This document shows positions 1 to 6,269 of a DNA stretch of 10,315 nucleotides, piece after piece. The DNA lies in contig USLX01000063.1 in NCBI GenBank assembly GCA_900555665.1, positions 1 through 10,315 on the forward strand, in the 5' to 3' direction. The notes under the pieces are model-generated. The model was not told where the DNA came from and did not search any database. It saw nothing but the letters and a program-made list of their open reading frames with translations. The DNA is from an uncultured Eubacteriales bacterium (GTDB taxonomy: Bacteria; Bacillota; Clostridia; Oscillospirales; Oscillospiraceae). How positions within the stretch are numbered: position 1 is the first letter of the stretch; the number at the start of each line of letters is the position of its first letter. The position numbers were made by a program, and so were the translations under genes.

Positions 1-98
1 TTTTTCCTTGAAATACGTCAGGATTCCTGCGAAAAAATGTCTTGCTCAGCGCAAAAATTCCTCGCTGCCGGTCACATTTGGAGTTGGAAGAATACACC

Positions 99-1733
99 CT
101 AAAACGTGACCGTGATGGCCGTGCCCTTGCCGGGAGCGCTTTTCAGTTCTAGATGCGCGCCGTGATACTGCACGGCATGCTTGACGATGGAAAGGCCCAG
201 GCCCGTTCCGCCGACCTCCTTGGAATGGCTCTTGTCAACACGGTAAAAGCGCTCGAAAATGCGCTCCTGATGGGCCTGTGGGATTCCGATTCCCGTGTCG
301 GCCACCGAGAGGCAGGGATGTGCGCCGCTGCGCCAGACGTTGACCGTGACGCTTCCGCCCGGCACATTATACTTGATTGCATTGTCGCAGAGATTATAGA
401 GCATCTCGCGCAGAAGCGGCTCGTTGCCCTCCACCGTCTCCGACTGCCCGAGCAGGCGCAGCGTCACATCGCAGCGCTCCGCCGCGCTTTGCAGCGACTG
501 CTTCACTCCTGCGGCCAGCGCGTAAAGATCCACTGCCGTGCGCGGCAGCGCCGCCCCTTCGTCGAGGCGGGAGAGGTTCATGATGTCATCGACGAGGGCG
601 ATCATCCGGCTGGATTCACGGTAGATATCGGCGGAAAATTCCCGCATTCGCTCCGGCGGCACCAGCCCCTCCTTCATCAGCTCGGCAAAGCCGGAGATTG
701 AGGTCAGCGGCGTTTTAAGCTCATGGGAGACGTTCGCGGAAAACTCGCGCCGCAGCGCCTCCCGCTCCTCCCGCTCGGTGACGTCGAGCAGCAGCACCAC
801 CGCGCCGGTGACCCGCCCGTAACGCAGCACCGGATTTGCGGACAGCCGCCAGACGGCGTCTTTGCGGTGCAGCATTGTCTCAGCACGTTCGCCGGAGAGC
901 GCCGTTTCCGCCGCCCGGATAAATTCCGGCTCGTCCAGGGTTCGAAAATTGACCGTCCCTTCCGGCAGCGCGAGCACCGCTCTGGCGCTGTGGTTGCCGG
1001 AGAGCACATCGCCCGCGCAGCTGAGCAGCAAAAAGCCCTCCTGCATCTGCTCTGTGATGGCCGCAAGCTCCCGCTGGCGGCGGGAGAGCTCGGAGAGCTG
1101 CCGGTGGATGGTACGGTTTTGCTCGCGGATCCGGGCCGCAAGCGGCCGCAGCTCCGGATAGGTGTGTTTCTCGTCCGGGGCGTCCAGGTCGATGGTATTG
1201 ATGGGCCGCGTGATCTGCCGCGCCACGCGGAAGGAAATGGCCGCGCAGAGCACCACGATGAGCAGCACGATCCACGCCACCGGCGTCAGCATGCTGCGGG
1301 CAAGCGCCGTCACGGAGCTCTGCGTGCAGGCCGCGCGAAGCACCGAGCCGTCTGCAAGGCGCCGGGCATAATAATGGGTGCGGGACGAGCCGGTTTTGGA
1401 ATAGCGGGTGGCGCGGCCTGTGCCGTTTGCCAGCGCGGCGGTGATCTCCTCGCGCGCGAGGTGATTTTCCATCTCATCCGGCGCGGCGGCGTTATCATAG
1501 AGCACGGCGCCGTCTGCGGCAATCCAGGTGATACGGCTGTCCGTCTCCAGCGTCCGCAGGTAGGAAAGGCCCAGCTGCTCCGCGGCAGGGGCAATTGCAG
1601 CCGTCTCTGCCTCCAGCTTTTCAAACGTCTGCGCGGTGTCTTTGGAATACATCACGCTCAAAAACAGCACCGCCGCCGCGAGCAGCACAAGCAGGCCGGC
1701 GAAAAAACTGTTGCGGAAGATTTTCGCGGTCAT
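99..1733 (-). CDS. PhoR-like membrane sensor histidine kinase
   Basis: This is a 544-residue sensor kinase that should phosphorylate the response regulator encoded just upstream, probably in response to phosphate limitation. Visible in order: a membrane segment at about 10-29, an extracytoplasmic sensor region at about 31-150 resembling the single PAS/Cache-like domain of Firmicute PhoR/WalK kinases, a second membrane segment at about 151-169, a weak HAMP-like linker (ITRPIN), a PAS-like region at about 225-316, then the kinase core. The core has the H box FSANVSHELKTPLTS with phospho-acceptor His337, the N box NLCDNAIKY (447-455), G1 DTGIGI (479-484), the F box FERFYRVD (493-500) and G2 GGTGLGL (508-514), so all catalytic motifs are intact. 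I chose the ATG at 1731-1733 because it overlaps the regulator's stop (ATGA), implying translational coupling, and because MTAKIFRNSFF starts just before the first membrane helix. The frame is open further upstream, but that part is Arg/Pro/His-rich shadow of the regulator gene. Assignment to phosphate sensing rests on the adjacent Pho box and phosphate transporter. No convincing terminator is visible in bases 1-98. Confidence 0.93.
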   Translation of the reverse strand: MTAKIFRNSFFAGLLVLLAAAVLFLSVMYSKDTAQTFEKLEAETAAIAPAAEQLGLSYLRTLETDSRITWIAADGAVLYDNAAAPDEMENHLAREEITAALANGTGRATRYSKTGSSRTHYYARRLADGSVLRAACTQSSVTALARSMLTPVAWIVLLIVVLCAAISFRVARQITRPINTIDLDAPDEKHTYPELRPLAARIREQNRTIHRQLSELSRRQRELAAITEQMQEGFLLLSCAGDVLSGNHSARAVLALPEGTVNFRTLDEPEFIRAAETALSGERAETMLHRKDAVWRLSANPVLRYGRVTGAVVLLLDVTEREEREALRREFSANVSHELKTPLTSISGFAELMKEGLVPPERMREFSADIYRESSRMIALVDDIMNLSRLDEGAALPRTAVDLYALAAGVKQSLQSAAERCDVTLRLLGQSETVEGNEPLLREMLYNLCDNAIKYNVPGGSVTVNVWRSGAHPCLSVADTGIGIPQAHQERIFERFYRVDKSHSKEVGGTGLGLSIVKHAVQYHGAHLELKSAPGKGTAITVTF

Positions 1734-2404
1734 GCGCGGCTCCCTCCCATGCGGTAGCCCACGCCGCGCACCGTCTCGATGAGGCTGCCCGCCGGGCCAA
1801 GCTTGGCACGGAGCGTGCGGATGTGGACGTCGAGCGTGCGGTTTTCCCGCTCCAGCTCCATCCCCCACACATGGTCCATCAGCGAAGCGCGGGAGAGCAC
1901 GAGGCCCTGATTTTCCAAAAGCAGGCACAAAAGCTCAAATTCCTTGTTGGTCAGCGTCACATCCGCGCCGTCCACGCGCACGATATGCCGTGCGGGGCAG
2001 ACGTAGAGCGCCCCCAACGCAAATTCGCGCGGCGCAGCCGACTCTGACCGGCGCAGCACTGCGCGGATGCGCGCGGCAAGCTCCAGCATGCTGAAAGGTT
2101 TGGTGATAAAATCATCCGCGCCGCCGTCGAGACCGATGATGCGGTCATATTCCGCATTTTTCGCCGTGAGCAGGATGACTGGCAGGGTGCGCGTCGCCGC
2201 CGCGGCGCGCAGGGACTTCAGAATGTGCAATCCATCCTCCTCCGGGAGCATGATGTCGAGCAGCACCAGCTCCGGCAGCTCCCGTTCCATTGCGCGGTGA
2301 AACGCGGACGGAAGTGCAAAGCCCTCCACCCGGAAGCCTTGCCCCTCCAGGGCATAGACCACCAGCTTACGGATCGCATCATCGTCTTCCAGTAAATAAA
2401 TCAT
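1730..2404 (-). CDS. OmpR/PhoB-family response regulator (PhoP/PhoB-like)
   Basis: A 224-residue two-component transcription factor. The receiver domain (about 1-115) has the acidic pocket LLEDDD (E6-D9), phospho-acceptor Asp50 in LLDIMLP, Thr80 in ILLTAK and Lys102 in TKPF. The C-terminal winged-helix domain (about 125-222) shows the OmpR-family signature: TNKEFELL, the recognition-helix region with VWG, RTLDVHIRTLRAKL and the closing TVRGVGYRM. The start at 2402-2404 is supported by a GGAGGT ribosome site five to six bases upstream; longer in-frame starts up to 2497 would run through the promoter and Pho box. The stop overlaps the kinase start by four bases, so the two are one operon. The regulator probably binds the repeats at 2464-2503, which lie between its own promoter and that of the divergent phosphate transporter. 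Calling it the PhoB/PhoP orthologue is inferred from this context and the PhoR-like partner; family-level identity is certain. Confidence 0.95.
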   Translation of the reverse strand: MIYLLEDDDAIRKLVVYALEGQGFRVEGFALPSAFHRAMERELPELVLLDIMLPEEDGLHILKSLRAAAATRTLPVILLTAKNAEYDRIIGLDGGADDFITKPFSMLELAARIRAVLRRSESAAPREFALGALYVCPARHIVRVDGADVTLTNKEFELLCLLLENQGLVLSRASLMDHVWGMELERENRTLDVHIRTLRAKLGPAGSLIETVRGVGYRMGGSRA

Positions 2405-2431
2405 GGCGTACCTCCGGTCTGTCATAGCTTC

Positions 2432-2460
2432 AGTGTATGGGATGACGCGAAAAAAAGCAA
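2432..2460 (-). promoter_or_regulatory. Candidate promoter of the response regulator-kinase operon
   Basis: Read on the minus strand, TTGCTT (2460-2455) is followed after 17 bases by TACACT (2437-2432), about 27 bases before the regulator's start codon. Matches to the sigma-A consensus are modest (3/6 and 4/6), fitting a promoter that needs an activator. The Pho-box repeats lie immediately upstream of the -35 element, where such an activator could bind. Inferred by eye. Confidence 0.5.
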
Positions 2461-2463
2461 GAT

Positions 2464-2503
2464 TTAACTTGGATTTTACATAAAAATTACACAGCATTTA
2501 ACA
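2464..2503 (+). promoter_or_regulatory. Pho box: four TTAACA-like direct repeats
   Basis: Four hexamers run in the same direction: TTAACT (2464-2469), TTTACA (2475-2480), ATTACA (2486-2491) and TTAACA (2498-2503). Their starts are 11, 11 and 12 bases apart, one helical turn. Known PhoP sites of Bacillus are direct repeats of TT(A/C/T)A(C/T)A with about five-base spacers in groups of four; these score 5, 6, 5 and 6 of 6. If transcription starts near 2525, the block spans about -61 to -22, where PhoP binds in activated promoters. It lies between the divergent regulator/kinase and phosphate-transporter genes and is probably the binding site of that regulator. Confidence 0.78.
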
Positions 2504-2512
2504 TAGGCACGA

Positions 2513-2518
2513 TATGAT
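2513..2518 (+). promoter_or_regulatory. -10 box of the phosphate transporter promoter
   Basis: TATGAT matches the sigma-A -10 consensus in 5 of 6 positions and sits 9 bases after the last Pho-box repeat. No recognisable -35 hexamer lies 16-18 bases upstream, because the Pho box occupies that space. This is typical of a promoter that depends on PhoP-type activation. The predicted start, near 2525, leaves a leader of about 30 bases before the TTG start codon. Confidence 0.65.
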
Positions 2519-2554
2519 ACCTCTGCATGACAAGAAAATCGGGAGGACGCTGCA

Positions 2555-4312
2555 TTGAGCATCACAAATCTGATCTCGCTGCTGAGCGGGATCGCGCTGT
2601 TCCTGTTCGGCATGGCGCTGATGGGCGATGGACTGAAAAAGGTCGCGGGCAACAAGCTGGAGGTGATTTTGTTCCAGCTGACGGGCAGCCCGCTGAAGGG
2701 ATTTTTACTCGGCACGGGCGTGACGGCGGTCATTCAGTCGTCGTCGGCGACGTCGGTCATGGTGGTCGGCTTCGTCAACTCCGGCATGATGAAGGTGCGC
2801 CAGGCGATCTCGATCGTCATGGGCGCAATCCTCGGCACGTCGATCACAGGCTGGGTGATCTGTCTTTCTGACCTCGGCGGGGGCGGCGGATGGGTCGACC
2901 TGTTTTCCACGGCAACGCTGACCGGGATCATCTCGGTGGTGGGCATCGTGCTGCGCATGTTCTCCAAGAGCCAGCCCAAGCGCCACATCGGCGACATCCT
3001 GATGGGTTTTGCGGTTTTGATGTTCGGCATGAGCGCCATGTCGGATGCCGTCTCCCCGCTGCGGAGCGACCCGACCTTCCTCCGCATCCTCACCACCTTC
3101 TCCAATCCCCTGCTCGGCATTCTCTTCGGCACCCTTTTCACCTGTGTGCTGCAGAGCGCGTCGGCGGCCGTCGGCATTTTGCAGGCGCTGGCCTCGACGG
3201 GCGTGATCGATTTTTCCATGGCGCTGCCGATCATCATGGGTATCGCCATCGGCGCGGCGCTGCCGGTGCTGCTCTCGGCCATCGGTGCAGGCGTCGACGG
3301 CAAGCGGACGGCGATGGTCTACCTCGTGGTCGAGGTCGTGGGCGTGGTCTTCTGGGCGGCGGCATTCTATCTGGTCAACGCCTTCGCGCATTTTGAGTTT
3401 ATGAGCATGACGATGTCGAGCGTATCGATTGCCTTCGTCAATACACTCTTCCGCTTTGTCAAGGTTGTCATCCTGCTTCCCTTTATCGACGTCATTGAAA
3501 AGGTTGTCGATCTTCTGATCAAGGACGAACCCGCGCAGCGGGAGGAGACGGACGAGACGATCCGCCTCGAAGAGCGCTTCATCCAGCACCCGGCCCTTGC
3601 CATCGAGCAGAGCCGCATCACCATCAACTCCATGGCCGCCGAGGCGCAGGAAAACCTCGCCGAGGCGATGCGTCTGCTGCATCACTACTCGGACGAAGGC
3701 TATCGCACGGTTGTCGAGATGGAGCAGGTTGTCGACCGGTATGAAGACCGGCTCGGCAGCTACCTTGTCAAGCTGACCGGTCAGGAGCTGACTGCGAAGC
3801 AAAACGAGGACGCCTCGAAGTTCCTGCACACGATTTCGGATTTCGAGCGCATCTCCGACCATGCGCTGAACCTCGCCCAGACGGCGAAGGAAATGCGGGA
3901 AAAGAGCATCATCTTCTCCGAGGATGCCACGCGGGAGCTTGGCGTGCTGGAATCCGCACTGGCCGAGATCGTCCACATCACGGTCAACGCCTTTATTCGC
4001 AACGATCTTGCCGTGGCCTCCCGCGTCGAGCCGCTGGAGGAGCTCATTGACGATCTGTGCGATGAGCTGAAGCTCCATCATGTCGACCGCCTGCAAAAGG
4101 GCCACTGCACGCTGCTCAACGGCTTCCTCTTCAACGATCTGCTGACGAATTACGAGCGCGTGGCTGACCACTGTTCCAACATTGCTGTCGCGATGATTGA
4201 GCTGGAGTCTGACTCGTTTGACACGCACGAATATCTTTCGAGCATCAAGGTGATGAAATCGGACACCTACGAGCGCTATTATGAGGAATACAGCCAGCAA
4301 TACCATCTGTAA
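2555..4312 (+). CDS. Na+/phosphate cotransporter with C-terminal PhoU domain
   Basis: A 585-residue membrane protein of the NptA/YjbB type, which takes up (or in some relatives exports) inorganic phosphate with sodium. The N-terminal half (about 1-320) is hydrophobic and contains the two inverted Na/Pi-cotransporter repeats, each with its signature: QSSSATS at 61-67 and QSASAAV at 200-206. The cytoplasmic C-terminal part (about 340-565) is helical and PhoU-like, with the metal-binding EXXXD pattern twice: ERISD (431-435) and ERVAD (534-538). The start is TTG (2555-2557), eight bases after GGGAGG (2541-2546); no better ATG is in frame. It is transcribed divergently from the regulator/kinase pair behind a four-repeat Pho box, so it is probably induced by phosphate starvation, which favours uptake as its role. 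A strong terminator follows the stop codon by a few bases, so it is monocistronic. In other systems PhoU proteins restrain PhoR; here the fused domain may link transport to the neighbouring kinase, which is an inference. Confidence 0.95.
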   Translation: MSITNLISLLSGIALFLFGMALMGDGLKKVAGNKLEVILFQLTGSPLKGFLLGTGVTAVIQSSSATSVMVVGFVNSGMMKVRQAISIVMGAILGTSITGWVICLSDLGGGGGWVDLFSTATLTGIISVVGIVLRMFSKSQPKRHIGDILMGFAVLMFGMSAMSDAVSPLRSDPTFLRILTTFSNPLLGILFGTLFTCVLQSASAAVGILQALASTGVIDFSMALPIIMGIAIGAALPVLLSAIGAGVDGKRTAMVYLVVEVVGVVFWAAAFYLVNAFAHFEFMSMTMSSVSIAFVNTLFRFVKVVILLPFIDVIEKVVDLLIKDEPAQREETDETIRLEERFIQHPALAIEQSRITINSMAAEAQENLAEAMRLLHHYSDEGYRTVVEMEQVVDRYEDRLGSYLVKLTGQELTAKQNEDASKFLHTISDFERISDHALNLAQTAKEMREKSIIFSEDATRELGVLESALAEIVHITVNAFIRNDLAVASRVEPLEELIDDLCDELKLHHVDRLQKGHCTLLNGFLFNDLLTNYERVADHCSNIAVAMIELESDSFDTHEYLSSIKVMKSDTYERYYEEYSQQYHL

Positions 4313-4317
4313 TCCGG

Positions 4318-4344
4318 AGCCCCCTCGATTCTGAGGGGGCTTTT
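4318..4344 (+). terminator. Intrinsic terminator after the phosphate transporter gene
   Basis: GCCCCCTC (4319-4326) pairs perfectly with GAGGGGGC (4333-4340) around a six-base loop, extended by an A-T pair. It is followed by TTTT (4341-4344). It begins six bases after the transporter stop codon and precedes the next promoter by about ten bases. Confidence 0.88.
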
Positions 4345-4354
4345 GCGCACGGTT

Positions 4355-4383
4355 TTGCTTTTTGCGCGCATCCGTGATAAAAT
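4355..4383 (+). promoter_or_regulatory. Extended -10 promoter of the glutamyl-Q tRNA synthetase gene
   Basis: TTGCTT (4355-4360) is followed by a 17-base spacer and TAAAAT (4378-4383). The TG at 4375-4376 makes an extended -10 element (TGaTAAAAT). The predicted start, near 4390, leaves a leader of only about 17 bases containing the ribosome site AAGGAAG (4393-4399). Confidence 0.68.
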
Positions 4384-4406
4384 GCTTGGCAAAAGGAAGT
4401 GATGGT

Positions 4407-5306
4407 ATGGTGATAGGGCGGTTTGCGCCCAGCCCGAGCGGCCGGATGCACCTCGGGAACGTATTTTCGGCCATGCTGGCCTGGCTCTCCGTTCGGAGCG
4501 CGGGCGGAAAGATGATCCTTCGCATTGAGGATCTTGACCCCGACCGGTGCAGGCCGGAATACGCCGAACAGCTGAAACGGGATTTGGAATGGCTGGGCCT
4601 TGGGTGGGACGAGGAGCAGACGCCGCAGTCGCAGCGGACGGCGGCCTATGCGGAGGCGTTTGCACGCCTCGACACCTATCCCTGCTATTGCAGCCGCAGT
4701 GAGCTGCACGCAGCGTCGGCGCCGCATGCCTCGGATGGGACGTTCCTCTACGCCGGGACGTGCCGGACCCTTACGGCGGCGGAGCGCGCGGCGAAGACGC
4801 GGCGCCCTGCATGGCGCGTGCGCGTACCGGAGGAGCAAATTTCGTTTACCGACGGGCTGCAGGGCCAGGTGCGTGAAACGCTCTCGCGCAGCTGCGGAGA
4901 TTTTATCCTGCGGCGGTCGGACGGGGTCTATGCCTATCAGCTGGCCGTCGTGGTGGACGATGCGGCGGGCGGTGTGACGGAGGTGGTGCGCGGGCGTGAC
5001 CTGCTCTCGTCCACGCCGCGGCAGCTCTGGCTGCAAACGCAGCTCGGTCTTCCGCATCCGCGCTATTTTCACGTCCCGCTGCTGCTCGCACCGGACGGGC
5101 GGCGCCTTTCCAAGCGGGAGCACGATCTCGACCTCGGCGCGCTGCGCCAAACGCTGACAGCAGAGCAGCTTTTGGGCAAGCTGGCGTTTCTGGCGGGATT
5201 ATTGGACAGGCCGGAGGCAGCCAGCGCGGCGGAGCTGGCGCGGGAATTTGACTGGACGCGCGTTTTTAGCAAAAATATTTCAATAAATTCGGTATTTTTC
5301 CACTGA
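4407..5306 (+). CDS. gluQ: Glutamyl-Q tRNA(Asp) synthetase
   Basis: A 299-residue paralogue of the glutamyl-tRNA synthetase catalytic core. The family (E. coli YadB/GluQRS) activates glutamate without tRNA and attaches it to queuosine at position 34 of tRNA-Asp. Seen here: FAPSPSGRMHLGN (6-18) with the HIGH-equivalent HLGN, ILRIEDLDPDR, and the KMSKS-equivalent RLSKR (233-237). The zinc-site pattern of this family is present as Cys93-X-Cys95, then Tyr115-X3-Cys119. The protein stops after the catalytic domain, with no anticodon-binding domain, and matches the roughly 300-residue length of GluQRS rather than the roughly 480 of GluRS. The ATG at 4407 is seven bases after AAGGAAG and starts directly with the conserved VIGRFAPSPSG; the frame is open back to 4362, but that part would overlap the promoter. 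The gene has its own promoter and no obvious operon partner. The last dozen codons are AT-rich, running into the nfn promoter region, and may be a non-conserved tail. Confidence 0.92.
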   Translation: MVIGRFAPSPSGRMHLGNVFSAMLAWLSVRSAGGKMILRIEDLDPDRCRPEYAEQLKRDLEWLGLGWDEEQTPQSQRTAAYAEAFARLDTYPCYCSRSELHAASAPHASDGTFLYAGTCRTLTAAERAAKTRRPAWRVRVPEEQISFTDGLQGQVRETLSRSCGDFILRRSDGVYAYQLAVVVDDAAGGVTEVVRGRDLLSSTPRQLWLQTQLGLPHPRYFHVPLLLAPDGRRLSKREHDLDLGALRQTLTAEQLLGKLAFLAGLLDRPEAASAAELAREFDWTRVFSKNISINSVFFH

Positions 5307-5312
5307 TAGGAT

Positions 5313-5341
5313 TTGCAAATAATCGCACTCTATGTTAGAAT
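5313..5341 (+). promoter_or_regulatory. Sigma-A promoter of the nfnAB operon
   Basis: TTGCAA (5313-5318), a 17-base spacer and TAGAAT (5336-5341) form a good vegetative promoter, with a start expected near 5348 and a leader of about 52 bases. The A/T-rich run at about 5270-5300, overlapping the end of the preceding gene, could act as an UP element. The -35 box lies inside the perfect palindrome ATTTGCAAAT (5311-5320). Confidence 0.7.
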
Positions 5342-5399
5342 GAGCGGTGTTGGAATCAGTGCGTGTATTTCACAACAAATGAAGGGATGAGCAAACACT

Positions 5400-6254
5400 A
5401 TGTACAAGATCGTATGTAAGAAAGAACTCAATTCCGCCGTCACCTATATGGAGATCGAAGCTCCGTTTGTGGCGCGGAAGGCGAAGGCTGGTCAGTTCAT
5501 TATCTTCCGCGTGGATGACAAGTCTGAGCGCGTGCCGCTGACCATCGCGGGCTATGACCGCGAAAAGGGCACGGTCGCGATCATCTTCCAGAAGGTCGGT
5601 CTGTCCACCGAGCTGCTCGGCAGCATGAATGAGGGCGACTACATTCAGGACTTCGTCGGTCCGCTCGGCAAGCCGACGGACGTCGAGGGCAAGAAGCGCG
5701 TTTGCGTGGTCGGCGGCGGCGTTGGCTGTGCGATTGCGTATCCGTCTGCGAAGGCCTTTAAGGAAGCGGGCGTCGAGACCGACGTCATCGTCGGCTTCCG
5801 CAACAAGGACATTGTCATTCTCGAGGACGAATTCAAGGCCGCCTGTGACAACCTGTATCTCATGACCGACGACGGCTCCTACGGTGAAAAGGGCTTCGTC
5901 ACCGTCAAGCTCCAGCAGCTGCTCGAGAGCGGGAAGCAGTACGACGAAGTGCTCGCCATCGGGCCGATCCCGATGATGAAGTTCGTCTCCGCGACGACCA
6001 AGCCGTTCGGCGTGAAGACCATCGTCTCGCTGAACCCCATCATGGTTGACGGCACGGGCATGTGCGGCGGCTGTCGTGTGACGGTCGGCGGCGAAGTGAA
6101 ATTTGCCTGCGTCGACGGCCCGGACTTTGACGGCCACCAGGTTGACTACGCCGAGCTCATGAACCGCAACGGCGTCTACCGCGAACGTGAGGCCGAGGTC
6201 CGCCAGAGCCACAAGTGCCGCATTGAAAAGCTCGGCGAAGAGCTCATCAAGTAA
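5400..6254 (+). CDS. nfnA: NfnA: small subunit of NADH-dependent ferredoxin:NADP+ oxidoreductase
   Basis: A 284-residue flavoprotein of the dihydroorotate dehydrogenase electron-transfer (PyrK/SudB/NfnA) family. With NfnB it forms a cytoplasmic enzyme that couples NADH and reduced ferredoxin oxidation to NADP+ reduction, or bifurcates electrons in reverse. The N-terminal beta-barrel holds FAD through RVPLTIA (44-50). The NAD(H)-binding Rossmann part starts at VVGGGVGCA (103-111). Near the C-terminus a [2Fe-2S] site is visible as Asp217, Cys222, Cys225 and Cys237; the Asp at the first position is the unusual ligand reported for Nfn enzymes and differs from the four-Cys site of PyrK. The ATG at 5400 gives the N-terminus typical of the family (MYKIVCKKELN), but its ribosome site (AAGGG at 5383-5387) is weak and about 13 bases away. 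Fifteen bases separate it from nfnB. PyrK is less likely because no pyrD/pyr genes are nearby; 'sulfide dehydrogenase subunit' is an older label for the same family. Confidence 0.9.
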   Translation: MYKIVCKKELNSAVTYMEIEAPFVARKAKAGQFIIFRVDDKSERVPLTIAGYDREKGTVAIIFQKVGLSTELLGSMNEGDYIQDFVGPLGKPTDVEGKKRVCVVGGGVGCAIAYPSAKAFKEAGVETDVIVGFRNKDIVILEDEFKAACDNLYLMTDDGSYGEKGFVTVKLQQLLESGKQYDEVLAIGPIPMMKFVSATTKPFGVKTIVSLNPIMVDGTGMCGGCRVTVGGEVKFACVDGPDFDGHQVDYAELMNRNGVYREREAEVRQSHKCRIEKLGEELIK

Positions 6255-6269
6255 GGGAGGAACGGAAAA

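Noticed and set aside
1..98. Possible terminator for the regulator/kinase operon (CAGCG...CGCTG hairpin read on the minus strand, bases about 47-68)
   Set aside because: The stem is only 5 bp with an 11-base loop and the T run is about nine bases further on, too weak to list as a terminator.
723..1757. A long plus-strand frame (344 codons) opposite the histidine kinase
   Set aside because: The kinase on the other strand has every catalytic motif. The plus frame has none and looks like a composition artefact.
1734..1928. N-terminal extension of the histidine kinase frame
   Set aside because: It is Pro/Arg/His-rich, lies within the regulator's coding sequence, and would place 65 charged residues before the first membrane helix. 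The ATGA overlap start is far better.
2405..2497. Upstream in-frame starts for the response regulator
   Set aside because: They would put the start inside the promoter and Pho box. The start at 2404 has a strong GGAGGT site and gives the normal receiver N-terminus.
2705..4525. A 606-codon open frame on the minus strand opposite the phosphate transporter
   Set aside because: It has low-complexity Arg/His/Asp-rich content, runs across the terminator and gluQ promoter, and mirrors a well-conserved transporter gene.
5363..5375. Possible Rex (NADH-sensing repressor) operator GTGTATTTCAC...AA in the nfnA leader
   Set aside because: Only the right half resembles TTTCACAA. The left half does not match beyond GTG, so the symmetry is too poor to call.
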